Assembly: GCA_002310235.1 (NCBI GenBank)
Contig: DBYO01000024.1
Location: 203 to 64,202 of the forward strand
Source of the DNA: Bacteroidales bacterium UBA1184
GTDB lineage: Bacteria > Bacteroidota > Bacteroidia > Bacteroidales > ML635J-15
DNA length: 64,000 nt
Reading direction: 5' to 3'
Positions 33,601-41,185 of the stretch are shown here, in pieces. The number at the start of each line of letters is the position of its first letter. Positions within the stretch are counted from its first letter, which is position 1. The translations under genes were made by a program, and so were the position numbers. Under the pieces are notes generated by a model. The model made no database searches, had not been told where the DNA came from, and saw only the letters and a program-made list of their open reading frames with translations.

Positions 33601-35015
33601 CAGAACCTGAAATAAATGAAAGGACTAAAACTTGAAACATTGAGTGCGGCAATGCTCATCAACAGCAAGAACATCGCCACTATCCATACCACAATGTGCT
33701 GCCAAGTGGAATATTCGGTATTGAATACAAATTTCTGCATTTTTTTGCCAAAGCCAAACAGAGCGACAAACGAAAATGCAAGTGCCACCACAAGTGTTGT
33801 CACAAACTGAGCATCGTGAATACTTACTGCTGCAAAGTCGAAAGAGAACAGACGCGTGATAAATGTCCAGCACTCTCCTATATTCTCGATTCTGAAAATT
33901 GCCCAACCAACCATCACGAGTATGAATGTGATCAGTACGCTTGGGACTTTGCCTATACGTTTATACACATTGCCGAGGAACAGTCTTTCCATGACAAGGA
34001 AAAAGCCGTGGTATGCACCCCAGATTACAAAGTTCCAGCTTGCGCCGTGCCAAAGTCCCGACAGCAGAAACACCACCCAGAGGTTGAAATACATACGCGG
34101 TTTCGAGCAACGGTTTCCGCCAAGCGGAATGTAAAGATAATTGCGCATGAATGAGCCGAGCGTCATGTGCCACCGTCTCCAAAACTCGCTTATGCTTGCC
34201 GAATTGTAAGGGTTGTCGAAGTTTTCGGGGAAGGAGAAGCCCATTATCCGGCCAAGTCCTATTGCCATGTCAGAATAACCCGAAAAGTCGAAGTAAAGCT
34301 GCATGGTGTATGCCGCTATCACAATCCACGATGTGGCGGTGTCGAGTGTCGCCAAGTCACCAACAAGCATACTGTCAACCCAACGGCCAAGCACATCGGC
34401 AATAAGTATCTTCTTGCTCAAGCCGATTACAAAGCGGTAGAATCCGTACAGGCATTCCGACCAGCTATGTTTGCGACCGGTAATCTGCCCTGCTATCTCG
34501 TTGTAGCGGACAATAGGTCCGGCAATAAGTTGCGGAAACATCATTATGTAAACCATATAGTCCGACAGTTTCCTCATCGGCTGGTTTACCCCGCGGTAAG
34601 TATCAACGGTATAGGTAATACTTTGGAAAGTGAAAAACGAAATACCTACAGGAAGCAGAATCTTTATCCACTCAACTGGCTCGCTGCCAAATATTCCGCG
34701 TATGGCATTGATATTTTCCATTGTAAAGTTGCCATACTTGTAGTATGCAAGCAATCCGAGACTTATGGCAATTGAAATACCGCAAACAAGTTTTTTAAGA
34801 CTTGTCTTTTCAAGCCTGCACATCAACTTTACAAGGAAAAAGTTCACTATGGTGGATGCCGTGAGCTGTATTACAAAGTCGGGGGCACCGTAGGCGTAGA
34901 AAACAATCGATGCCAGAAGCAATGTATAGTTGCGGAATTTGTTAGGCGTAACAAAATACAGCACCAGAAATGCCGGCAAAAAATACAAAAGAAATATGTT
35001 GCTGCTAAATACCAT
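33600..35015 (-). CDS. MBOAT-family O-acyltransferase (AlgI-like)
   Basis: A 471-residue polytopic membrane protein of the MBOAT/AlgI class. The family signatures NPYNSASISEFWRRWHMTLGSFMRNYLYIPLGGNR and LWVVFLLSGLWHGASWNFVIWG (active-site His about residue 322) are present, with about ten membrane helices. AlgI-type proteins take acetyl groups from a cytosolic donor across the inner membrane, and the DHHW/AlgJ-like partner places them on the polysaccharide. Both partner types are encoded directly downstream. Start at ATG 35015, preceded by AAGAAAG; an in-frame ATG at 35033 would overlap the upstream gene. Confidence 0.9.
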   Translation of the reverse strand: MVFSSNIFLLYFLPAFLVLYFVTPNKFRNYTLLLASIVFYAYGAPDFVIQLTASTIVNFFLVKLMCRLEKTSLKKLVCGISIAISLGLLAYYKYGNFTMENINAIRGIFGSEPVEWIKILLPVGISFFTFQSITYTVDTYRGVNQPMRKLSDYMVYIMMFPQLIAGPIVRYNEIAGQITGRKHSWSECLYGFYRFVIGLSKKILIADVLGRWVDSMLVGDLATLDTATSWIVIAAYTMQLYFDFSGYSDMAIGLGRIMGFSFPENFDNPYNSASISEFWRRWHMTLGSFMRNYLYIPLGGNRCSKPRMYFNLWVVFLLSGLWHGASWNFVIWGAYHGFFLVMERLFLGNVYKRIGKVPSVLITFILVMVGWAIFRIENIGECWTFITRLFSFDFAAVSIHDAQFVTTLVVALAFSFVALFGFGKKMQKFVFNTEYSTWQHIVVWIVAMFLLLMSIAALNVSSFSPFIYFRF

Positions 35016-35025
35016 CTTTCTTAAT

Positions 35026-36990
35026 TTATTCAATCACAATTTCATAAACACGACCTTCGATATCGGACTTGTTGAACGGAATCAGTCCCTGCTCAAACAC
35101 TATCGGTGGCCACCATTCCGAATAATGGTATTCCTGTGTTATGATGCAGAGCATCTGATTGTTGGGAATCGACGTGACCTCATCGTTCATATACCCAACC
35201 ACTTTCATATTGTCGGGCGAACTTCCCAATCGCCAGATAATTTCGGTGGGGCGCCATTCGATTTCGTAATAATAGTAGTCCTCGTTGAAAACATCGTTCG
35301 ACATCGGGCTTTTGATAGTAAGTGCCTTGTACAAATCCGACCAACGCATAGCCTCGTAAGTTGCCCCGTTGTAATTGATGTAATTTAATCCCGAAGCAAA
35401 CTTCTTGGGCTGTGGGCAAGCCAAATCCCAGTTGGTACAGCAATACATGATTTCATTATTGTGCATTGCATCGTCCTTTGGTGCTGGTTTATTATGGTAA
35501 TACTGCTCAGGCCAGTACCTCGAAGCCTTAACTATCTCTATATCAATCTCCGAATATTTGTTGAATGTCTCGCGCACAGGGTTTTCCGAGTCGTCGCCTT
35601 TGTCGATATAACCGCAGTTGTAGCAGCCACGGCGATTGTTCCACGGATGATTATCCTGATATATCATCCAAAATGCATATGTAAGTCCGTTCCAAATATT
35701 GTGCTCGTTGAGCATTGACGGGAACTTTATCTTTCCACGATATTTCCCGTATGTGAAGCCCAAACGCGTCTTTATGCCTGTCGATTCCTTTTTCATATTG
35801 TTGGCTTCGGAACCTGGGTTTACAATGCTTATATACTCGCCATTTTCGGCAACTTTCACAGTGGAACACGGACTGTCGGTTATCTGCGGATAGTCCTGCA
35901 AGCGTTGCGAAGCAGGATATTTCTTGTCGCCATTCATATATTCCTCCAAAGTAAAATCGGAATTACCAATCACATCGCGCACTTCGGGGATATTGCGCAG
36001 CGTATATTGCTGGCTTACAGCAGGGAAAAACTGCTGATACAATGCCTTCTGGTACAACGAATCGCTTGAACCACACTCGCTGCAAGAGGTGTCGATGGTG
36101 TATTCGGGCGTGCGGATGTTGAGCTCGTCAACAAAAACACCGTCCTTAGGTGTGATGACAGCCCTTGTTTTAAGCACTTTTTTGCTTTTTTCCACCACTA
36201 TGTCTTCCGATTTGTTGTTGGCAAACCACTCGAAAGGATTTACAAATTTGCCGTTTTCATCCGTAGCACCTATGTTTTTTATGTACTCGGGAATCTTAGC
36301 AAGACCTTTTTCGTTGCAAACTACAAGCATAAACGAATAGCAGCCCACGCGCGGGTTGCGTTTCCAACGGTGGTTTACATTCCCATCGGCATGGCGGTTG
36401 TTGGCAAGCACCCACTGAGCATCGAGAAACAACTGCTTATCAACCGAATATCCGTTGTTTTTAGCTTTCTCCTTAATCGAAGCATACCATTCCGGCGAGC
36501 GCTTTATCATCTCTTCCGTCTTCTGTATCATCTCGTAGCTTGCAGTATTCTCCGTAATATCGCTGCCGTAATATATTTTCTCGTCGCGAGGATTGCCTAC
36601 TATGCGAAAACTATCCTCAACCTTTTTTCCTTCGGAAATTTCCTTGAATCCAACAGAAACATCCTCCCAGCTTCCATAAAAATTCTCGCTACTCAACGAA
36701 TCGCCTTCGGGGAACTTATAGGTTTCGTTTTGATAATAAATCTTATAGTACAACTTATCGCCATTCATCGACGGCACATCAAACGAAAATCTGAAGCCTC
36801 CGTCAGATGTCTGGCGCTCCGACGGCAACACAATACCATTAAGCACCACATCCTCCAAATCCATGTCAAGCGCAACAGTATCGTTTATCGAATCGAAATT
36901 TTCAATTGGATTGAAATTAAGAGTCTGACTGCTACACGACAACAATACTGCCGAAACAGCAAATGATGCAAAAACAACCCAAAATCTCAT
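35026..36990 (-). CDS. Lipoprotein with GH16-like C-terminal domain
   Basis: A 654-residue lipoprotein (lipobox VLLSCSS, Cys about 19). N-terminal beta-rich part (about 30-145); the shared helical module at about 154-198 (SPEWYASIKEKAKNNGYSVD); a middle region with KRNPRVGCYSFMLVVCNEKG; then a C-terminal jelly-roll-like domain from about 400. In that domain YSEIDIEIVKAS (about 482) has the E-x-D-x-E arrangement of GH16 glucanases without the beta-bulge, and EIEWRPTEIIWRLGS is the typical next GH16 strand. A polysaccharide-binding or -cleaving role is likely; whether it is catalytic is unknown. Its ATG overlaps the ettA stop by one base. First envelope gene of the MBOAT-DHHW operon. Confidence 0.72.
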   Translation of the reverse strand: MRFWVVFASFAVSAVLLSCSSQTLNFNPIENFDSINDTVALDMDLEDVVLNGIVLPSERQTSDGGFRFSFDVPSMNGDKLYYKIYYQNETYKFPEGDSLSSENFYGSWEDVSVGFKEISEGKKVEDSFRIVGNPRDEKIYYGSDITENTASYEMIQKTEEMIKRSPEWYASIKEKAKNNGYSVDKQLFLDAQWVLANNRHADGNVNHRWKRNPRVGCYSFMLVVCNEKGLAKIPEYIKNIGATDENGKFVNPFEWFANNKSEDIVVEKSKKVLKTRAVITPKDGVFVDELNIRTPEYTIDTSCSECGSSDSLYQKALYQQFFPAVSQQYTLRNIPEVRDVIGNSDFTLEEYMNGDKKYPASQRLQDYPQITDSPCSTVKVAENGEYISIVNPGSEANNMKKESTGIKTRLGFTYGKYRGKIKFPSMLNEHNIWNGLTYAFWMIYQDNHPWNNRRGCYNCGYIDKGDDSENPVRETFNKYSEIDIEIVKASRYWPEQYYHNKPAPKDDAMHNNEIMYCCTNWDLACPQPKKFASGLNYINYNGATYEAMRWSDLYKALTIKSPMSNDVFNEDYYYYEIEWRPTEIIWRLGSSPDNMKVVGYMNDEVTSIPNNQMLCIITQEYHYSEWWPPIVFEQGLIPFNKSDIEGRVYEIVIE

Positions 36991-38678
36991 TACTCCATCA
37001 ATTTTCTGTACTTAATTCTGTGAGGATCGATGTCGCCCAAGCGCTTGCGCTTGTTCTCCTCGTATTCTGAGTATGATCCCTCGAAGAATACAACCTGCGA
37101 ATCGCCTTCGAACGCCAAAATGTGAGTTGCAACACGGTCGAGGAACCAACGATCGTGGGTGATTACTACCGCGCAACCTGCAAAATCTTCCAAACCGTCT
37201 TCCAAAGCACGCAAGGTGTTTACATCAATATCGTTGGTAGGCTCATCAAGGAGCAATACGTTGGCTTCCGACTTCAATGTCAATGCCAGATGCAGACGGT
37301 TGCGCTCGCCACCCGACAGCACGCCGCACTTCTTTTCCTGGTCGGCACCACTGAAGTTGAAACGACCCACGTATGCACGCGCGTTAACCAACTTTCCTCC
37401 GAGCTGAACGAATTCTGCTCCTCCCGAAATTACCTCAAAAACGGTCTTTTCGGGGTCGATTGCTTCGTGAGCTTGGTCAACATAACCTATTTTTACAGTC
37501 TCGCCAATCTCGAAGCTTCCGCTGTCTGGCTGCACAAGTCCCATCATCAAGCGGAAAAGCGTAGTCTTTCCTGCTCCGTTGGGACCAATAATACCGACGA
37601 TTCCTGCAGGAGGTAGCGAGAAACTTAGGTTTTCGAACAACAACTTGTCGCCGAATGCCTTGGTGATATTGTTGGCAACCAAAACCTTATCGCCCAGACG
37701 TGGTCCGTTGGGGATGAAGATTTCGAGTTTTTCTTCCTTCTGCTTTACATCCTCGTTAAGCATTCGGTCGTATGCCGACAGACGAGCTTTCGACTTGGTT
37801 CCACGCGCCTTTGGCGACATGCGCACCCACTCGAGCTCGCGTTCCAAAGTCTTGCGACGCTTCGAAGCAACTTTCTCCTCCATAGCCATTCGGGCGGTCT
37901 TCTGCTCCAACCACGACGAATAGTTGCCCTTCCACGGAATACCTTCGCCACGGTCGAGTTCGAGAATCCAACCGGCAACATTGTCGAGGAAGTAGCGGTC
38001 GTGAGTTACGCAGATTACTGTACCCTTATATTGCTGCAAGTGCTGTTCGAGCCAATGGATAGATTCGGCATCCAAGTGGTTGGTAGGCTCGTCGAGCAAC
38101 AGGATATCGGGTTCGGTAAGCAATAGGCGGCATAATGCCACACGACGGCGTTCGCCTCCCGAAAGGTGAGCTACCGACTCGTCGCCATCGGGACAACGCA
38201 AAGCATCCATGGCACGTTCGAGCTTCGAATCGATGTTCCAGGCGTCGGCGGCATCAATCTTGTCCTGCAGCTCGGCCTGACGGTTCATAAGTTTGTCCAT
38301 CTTGTCAGGATCCTCGTAGTACTCGGGCAAACCGAACAAATCGTTTATCTCCTCGTACTCCTTAAGCATGGAGACTATTTCGTGTACGCCTTCTTCAACT
38401 ATTTCCTTCACAGTCTTGCTGTTGTCGAGTTCCGGCTCCTGCGGTAGATAACCTACCGTGTATCCCGGAGAAAATGCAACTTCGCCCTCAAAAGCCTTGT
38501 CAACACCGGCGATTATTTTCAAGAGGGTGGATTTTCCCGAACCGTTGAGACCGATTATACCTATTTTCGCACCGTAGAAAAACGACAGGTAAATGTCCTT
38601 CAATATCTGCCTCTGCGGCGGAATCTTCTTGCTTACGTTGACCATCGAAAAGATGATCTTGTTGTCTATATCACTCAT
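36990..38678 (-). CDS. ettA: Energy-dependent translational throttle protein EttA (ABC-F)
   Basis: A 562-residue cytosolic ABC-F protein with two ATPase domains: Walker A GLNGSGKST and GPNGAGKTT, signatures LSGGERRRVALC and LSGGERNRLHLA, Walker B DILLLDEPTNHLD and NVLLLDEPTNDID, plus the toe/arm region between. Length and the N-terminal IIFSMVNVSKKIPPQ match EttA, which binds the ribosomal E-site and gates the first elongation steps according to ATP/ADP. It has a -7 element at 38704 and is followed with a 1-base overlap by the GH16-like lipoprotein gene, so a translation factor heads an envelope operon here. Confidence 0.93.
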   Translation of the reverse strand: MSDIDNKIIFSMVNVSKKIPPQRQILKDIYLSFFYGAKIGIIGLNGSGKSTLLKIIAGVDKAFEGEVAFSPGYTVGYLPQEPELDNSKTVKEIVEEGVHEIVSMLKEYEEINDLFGLPEYYEDPDKMDKLMNRQAELQDKIDAADAWNIDSKLERAMDALRCPDGDESVAHLSGGERRRVALCRLLLTEPDILLLDEPTNHLDAESIHWLEQHLQQYKGTVICVTHDRYFLDNVAGWILELDRGEGIPWKGNYSSWLEQKTARMAMEEKVASKRRKTLERELEWVRMSPKARGTKSKARLSAYDRMLNEDVKQKEEKLEIFIPNGPRLGDKVLVANNITKAFGDKLLFENLSFSLPPAGIVGIIGPNGAGKTTLFRLMMGLVQPDSGSFEIGETVKIGYVDQAHEAIDPEKTVFEVISGGAEFVQLGGKLVNARAYVGRFNFSGADQEKKCGVLSGGERNRLHLALTLKSEANVLLLDEPTNDIDVNTLRALEDGLEDFAGCAVVITHDRWFLDRVATHILAFEGDSQVVFFEGSYSEYEENKRKRLGDIDPHRIKYRKLME

Positions 38679-38703
38679 GTTTATATTTTTACAAATGAAA
38701 GCA

Positions 38704-38711
38704 CAAAGATA
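38704..38711 (-). promoter_or_regulatory. -7 element for ettA
   Basis: The minus strand reads TATCTTTG 25 bases before the ettA start. No clear -33 element. Confidence 0.5.
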
Positions 38712-38743
38712 AGGAAAGATTCAAGAATTAGCTTCGATGATGC

Positions 38744-38866
38744 AAAAATTCAATAATTTAAAAATTCAAAGATTCAATAATTTAAAAATTCAAGGATTTG
38801 AGGGTTTGAAGATTTGAGGATTTGAGGATTTGAAGATTTGAGGATTTGAGGGTTTGAGGATTTGCA
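38744..38866. repeat. Degenerate short tandem repeat upstream of ettA
   Basis: The 317-base gap 38679-38995 holds no gene. This part is AAATTCAATAATTTAAA-type repeat followed by about eleven GGATTTGA / GGGTTTGA / AGATTTGA octamer-like units. Open frames across it are only translations of the repeat. Related 16-bp units occur at 41121-41168 and 60479-60510. Confidence 0.75.
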
Positions 38867-38892
38867 GGGGATAATTTTAGGTTCCAAATCAC

Positions 38893-38956
38893 AAAGTCGC
38901 CCGAAAAAGTGTAAAGCAAGAAATAAAAGTCGCCCGAAAAAGTGTAAATATATTTG
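38893..38956 (+). repeat. Two 23-bp direct repeats at 33-bp period with a -7 element
   Basis: AAAGTCGCCCGAAAAAGTG... occurs identically at 38893-38915 and 38926-38948, a period of 33 bp, and is followed at once by TATATTTG (38949-38956), a -7 match on the plus strand. Only a 26-codon frame follows (ATG 38964). The arrangement mirrors the 33-bp repeats before the ATPase gene at 50613, so it may be the leader of a lost gene. Confidence 0.6.
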
Positions 38957-38995
38957 ATTTTCAATGATTTACGAATACTCCTATTTGAGTATGCA

Positions 38996-40120
38996 TTATT
39001 TATACATTCTTTTAATCCACAATTCGAATAGTTTGTCGTAAACGTTGTAAACATTTCGGTCCTGTGTGATGAAATCTTTTTCGAGAAGTCCCTTGGCTGC
39101 CGACAGAACAGAACTGGGCGACTGTAGCCTATGTTTCTTTACAAACTCTCCGCCCGATATGTTTTTTGCTTTACCATCCAATGCTATAGAAACAAGGAGG
39201 TCACGTTGCTTTTCGGGCATCTGGTACAAAATGGCTTCGTAGGTGTCTGACGAAAAATCAAGCAACTGCTCTATAGTGCTGTCAATCATATCAATAGTGC
39301 AAGTACCATTGGCTGGTGTCTTTACAAAAAGCAGGTTCATTATGCGTTGCATATATGAGGTTATGCTGTCGAATTTTTCGTAAAGAGATGATATTACCTG
39401 CTTGTCGATGCTTTTGCCTGCTTCTTCGAAATGCTTGACAACGAACTCAGTGTATTTTTCAAGCGGGATTGGAGGAAGATTCATTATTGTTACTGACTGG
39501 AAAAAAGGTCGTGATGGCGATGCGAATATTGCACCCATAAGATGTCGTTGCGAGCCAGAAAATATAAAGTGCGTGTTTGTACATTTTTGTATATAGGTGC
39601 GCAGTGTCGCTTCTATGTTTTTGTCGTTGTAGCGAGTGATTTGCTGAAATTCGTCAATTGCAACGAGGCATTTTTTGTCGGCAGATTCAAGATAACTGAA
39701 AATTTCGTCGAGCGAGACAGCAGGGTTTTCTATTTCGCCAATCCCTATGCTCCAGCTTGGATAGCCATTCATGTCGAATCCGATGTTATGCTTGAGAGAC
39801 GAAACCGCGTTGATGAACTTTTCCCAGCTTTGGCGACCCTTGGACTTTAGACCGTCGAGTACTGCCTTGCCCAAAAGGTTCACAAAATCGCGGACTGATG
39901 CCGTAGAATAAATGTCAACTATGAAGGTGTGGTACTTGTCACTTATTTCTGGCTGTGCGAAACAATGGTATATGAGGTCGGTCTTGCCGAGCCTGCGTGG
40001 AGAAATAAGTGCAAGGTTGTTCTCGTTTGTGAGCATCTGTACTATGTTTTTTGTTTCTTTCTCCCTGTCGCAGAAATATTTAGATCCTGCATATCCGTTG
40101 GTTACAAATGGGTTATTCAT
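38996..40120 (-). CDS. AAA family ATPase (archaeal-type ATPase family), accessory
   Basis: A 374-residue P-loop ATPase. Walker A is the SPRRLGKTDL form (R-R-x-G-K-T) at about residue 38, Walker B is CLVAIDEFQQ at about 150, and FIFSGSQRHLM (about 190) is the sensor-type strand. The C-terminal third has a winged-helix-like layout (KQRDLLVSIALDGKAKNISGGEFVKKHRLQSPSSVLSAAKGLLEKDFI). Such ATPases are present in many copies in Bacteroidota and archaea, often strain-specific; their role is not settled. It stands alone with a -7 element at 40146 and a long palindrome just upstream, suggesting its own regulation. Confidence 0.82.
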   Translation of the reverse strand: MNNPFVTNGYAGSKYFCDREKETKNIVQMLTNENNLALISPRRLGKTDLIYHCFAQPEISDKYHTFIVDIYSTASVRDFVNLLGKAVLDGLKSKGRQSWEKFINAVSSLKHNIGFDMNGYPSWSIGIGEIENPAVSLDEIFSYLESADKKCLVAIDEFQQITRYNDKNIEATLRTYIQKCTNTHFIFSGSQRHLMGAIFASPSRPFFQSVTIMNLPPIPLEKYTEFVVKHFEEAGKSIDKQVISSLYEKFDSITSYMQRIMNLLFVKTPANGTCTIDMIDSTIEQLLDFSSDTYEAILYQMPEKQRDLLVSIALDGKAKNISGGEFVKKHRLQSPSSVLSAAKGLLEKDFITQDRNVYNVYDKLFELWIKRMYK

Positions 40121-40145
40121 AGTCTAAACATTTTGATTCACAATG

Positions 40146-40153
40146 CAAAAGTA
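40146..40153 (-). promoter_or_regulatory. -7 element for the AAA ATPase gene
   Basis: The minus strand reads TACTTTTG 25 bases before the start codon. The place where a -33 element would sit falls in the left arm of the palindrome at 40171-40211. Confidence 0.5.
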
Positions 40154-40170
40154 ATATTTTTTACATTTTC

Positions 40171-40211
40171 ATCATAAAATAATCATCAAAAAATGATGAT
40201 TATTTTATGAT
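40171..40211. promoter_or_regulatory. Perfect 17-bp inverted repeat, possible operator
   Basis: Arms 40171-40187 and 40195-40211 are exact reverse complements (ATCATAAAATAATCATC) with a 7-base A-rich loop. It overlaps the -33 region of the ATPase promoter, so a repressor site fits; a terminator is less likely because no gene ends here. Confidence 0.55.
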
Positions 40212-40306
40212 TATTACATAATGCATTGATAGACAATTTATTACAACCGATTTTTATCTCTATTTATCTTGAAATAACAACAGAGAACCGGCAATGCACC
40301 CTTGCA

Positions 40307-40382
40307 GTCATCGCGGAAGTCATGAGACTCAAGGTGATATGAAATGAACCGATGAGAATCAGGCTGTCCGTGATCTCATACC
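40307..40382 (+). repeat. 76-bp dispersed element, copy 1
   Basis: Runs from GTCATCGCGGAAG to GTGATCTCATACC. It is identical to copy 2 (40691-40766) at 74 of 76 positions, and weak similarity continues upstream of both. A third, inverted copy with the same length and ends lies at 50272-50347. Confidence 0.8.
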
Positions 40383-40690
40383 TACAAAGAGATTTCATTC
40401 CGCTCAAGCCGCGGTGGCTTTTACTTTTTATTGGTAAAAAGTAAACAAAAACCATGTCCGCTGCGTCTGCTTCGCTAAAAATCAGCTGCTCTTCGCTAAA
40501 ACGCAGGAACTTGTCTCCGTTTCACTCCGCCATCAAACAGCCTGCCTTTTTACGCTCCGTTTCGCCGATTTTCTTAACGCTCACCAGCCGATGCGGCAAC
40601 CAAGGTATTGCTACGCAATGGTTTAATAAGTAATTATTGCTCCGTGAGATTACGTCAGAACAAACAGTGAACCGACAGTCCTCCCACACC
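40383..40690. other. Non-coding stretch between repeat copies
   Basis: No gene seen. It holds a perfect 11-bp inverted repeat TTTACTTTTTA / TAAAAAGTAAA (40420-40430 and 40435-40445) and several GCTTCGCTAAAA-type repeats. The whole gap 40121-41185 is gene-free and made mostly of repeats. Confidence 0.6.
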
Positions 40691-40766
40691 GTCATCGCGG
40701 AAGCCATGAGACTCACGGTGATATGAAATGAACCGATGAGAATCAGGCTGTCCGTGATCTCATACC
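40691..40766 (+). repeat. 76-bp dispersed element, copy 2
   Basis: Same orientation as copy 1 and differs from it at two positions only. See 40307-40382. Confidence 0.8.
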
Positions 40767-40823
40767 AATAATGAGACAAGTAAAGCGTTCTTGCAATGCT
40801 CGAACGAAAAAGGTTTTACCACG

Positions 40824-41007
40824 AACCTTTAGCTCGGCGTAGCCACCCCTAGAAACTCAGAAACGGCGCCAGCCATAGAACGGCGAAGCCCTCAACGAAG
40901 TTAAACCCAGAAACGTGCGTAGCACATGAAACGGGCGAAGCCCACAGAAACGGCGAAGCCATAGAAACTTAGAAACGGGCTTTAGCCCACGAAACGGGCT
41001 TTAGCCC
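40824..41007. repeat. Mini-hairpin array
   Basis: A row of short hairpins joined by AGAAAC-like linkers: GGCGAAGCC (40882-40890), GTGCGTAGCAC (40915-40925), GGGCGAAGCCC (40933-40943), GGCGAAGCC (40952-40960), GGGCTTTAGCCC (40977-40988 and 40996-41007). At its left edge 40824-40844 is an inverted near-copy of 60527-60548. No gene is present. Confidence 0.7.
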
Positions 41008-41100
41008 CAAAAAATGACACCCCCGAGGCGGGGAACCACGGAGGCATCACGTTCTATTTATTGTGTGTGTTAAACGAGGTTATGTATTCTAAATTTAAAA

Positions 41101-41168
41101 ATTCAAAAATTTAAAAATTCAATGATTTAAAAATTCAATGATTTAAAAATTCAATGATTTAAAAATTC
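41101..41168. repeat. 16-bp tandem repeat
   Basis: Three exact copies of AATGATTTAAAAATTC lie at 41121-41136, 41137-41152 and 41153-41168, with degenerate units before them. The array ends 17 bases from the stop codon of the giant adhesin. Confidence 0.85.
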
Positions 41169-41185
41169 AAGAATTCAACGTTCAT

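Noticed and set aside
38782..39054. 90-codon minus-strand frame with repeated YTFSGDF peptides
   Set aside because: It only translates the direct and tandem repeats; there is no start context and it overlaps the end of the ATPase gene.
40264..40779. Minus-strand open frames of 63 and 85 codons in the repeat region
   Set aside because: Both frames lie over the 76-bp repeat copies and encode the same peptide there; there is no promoter or start context.
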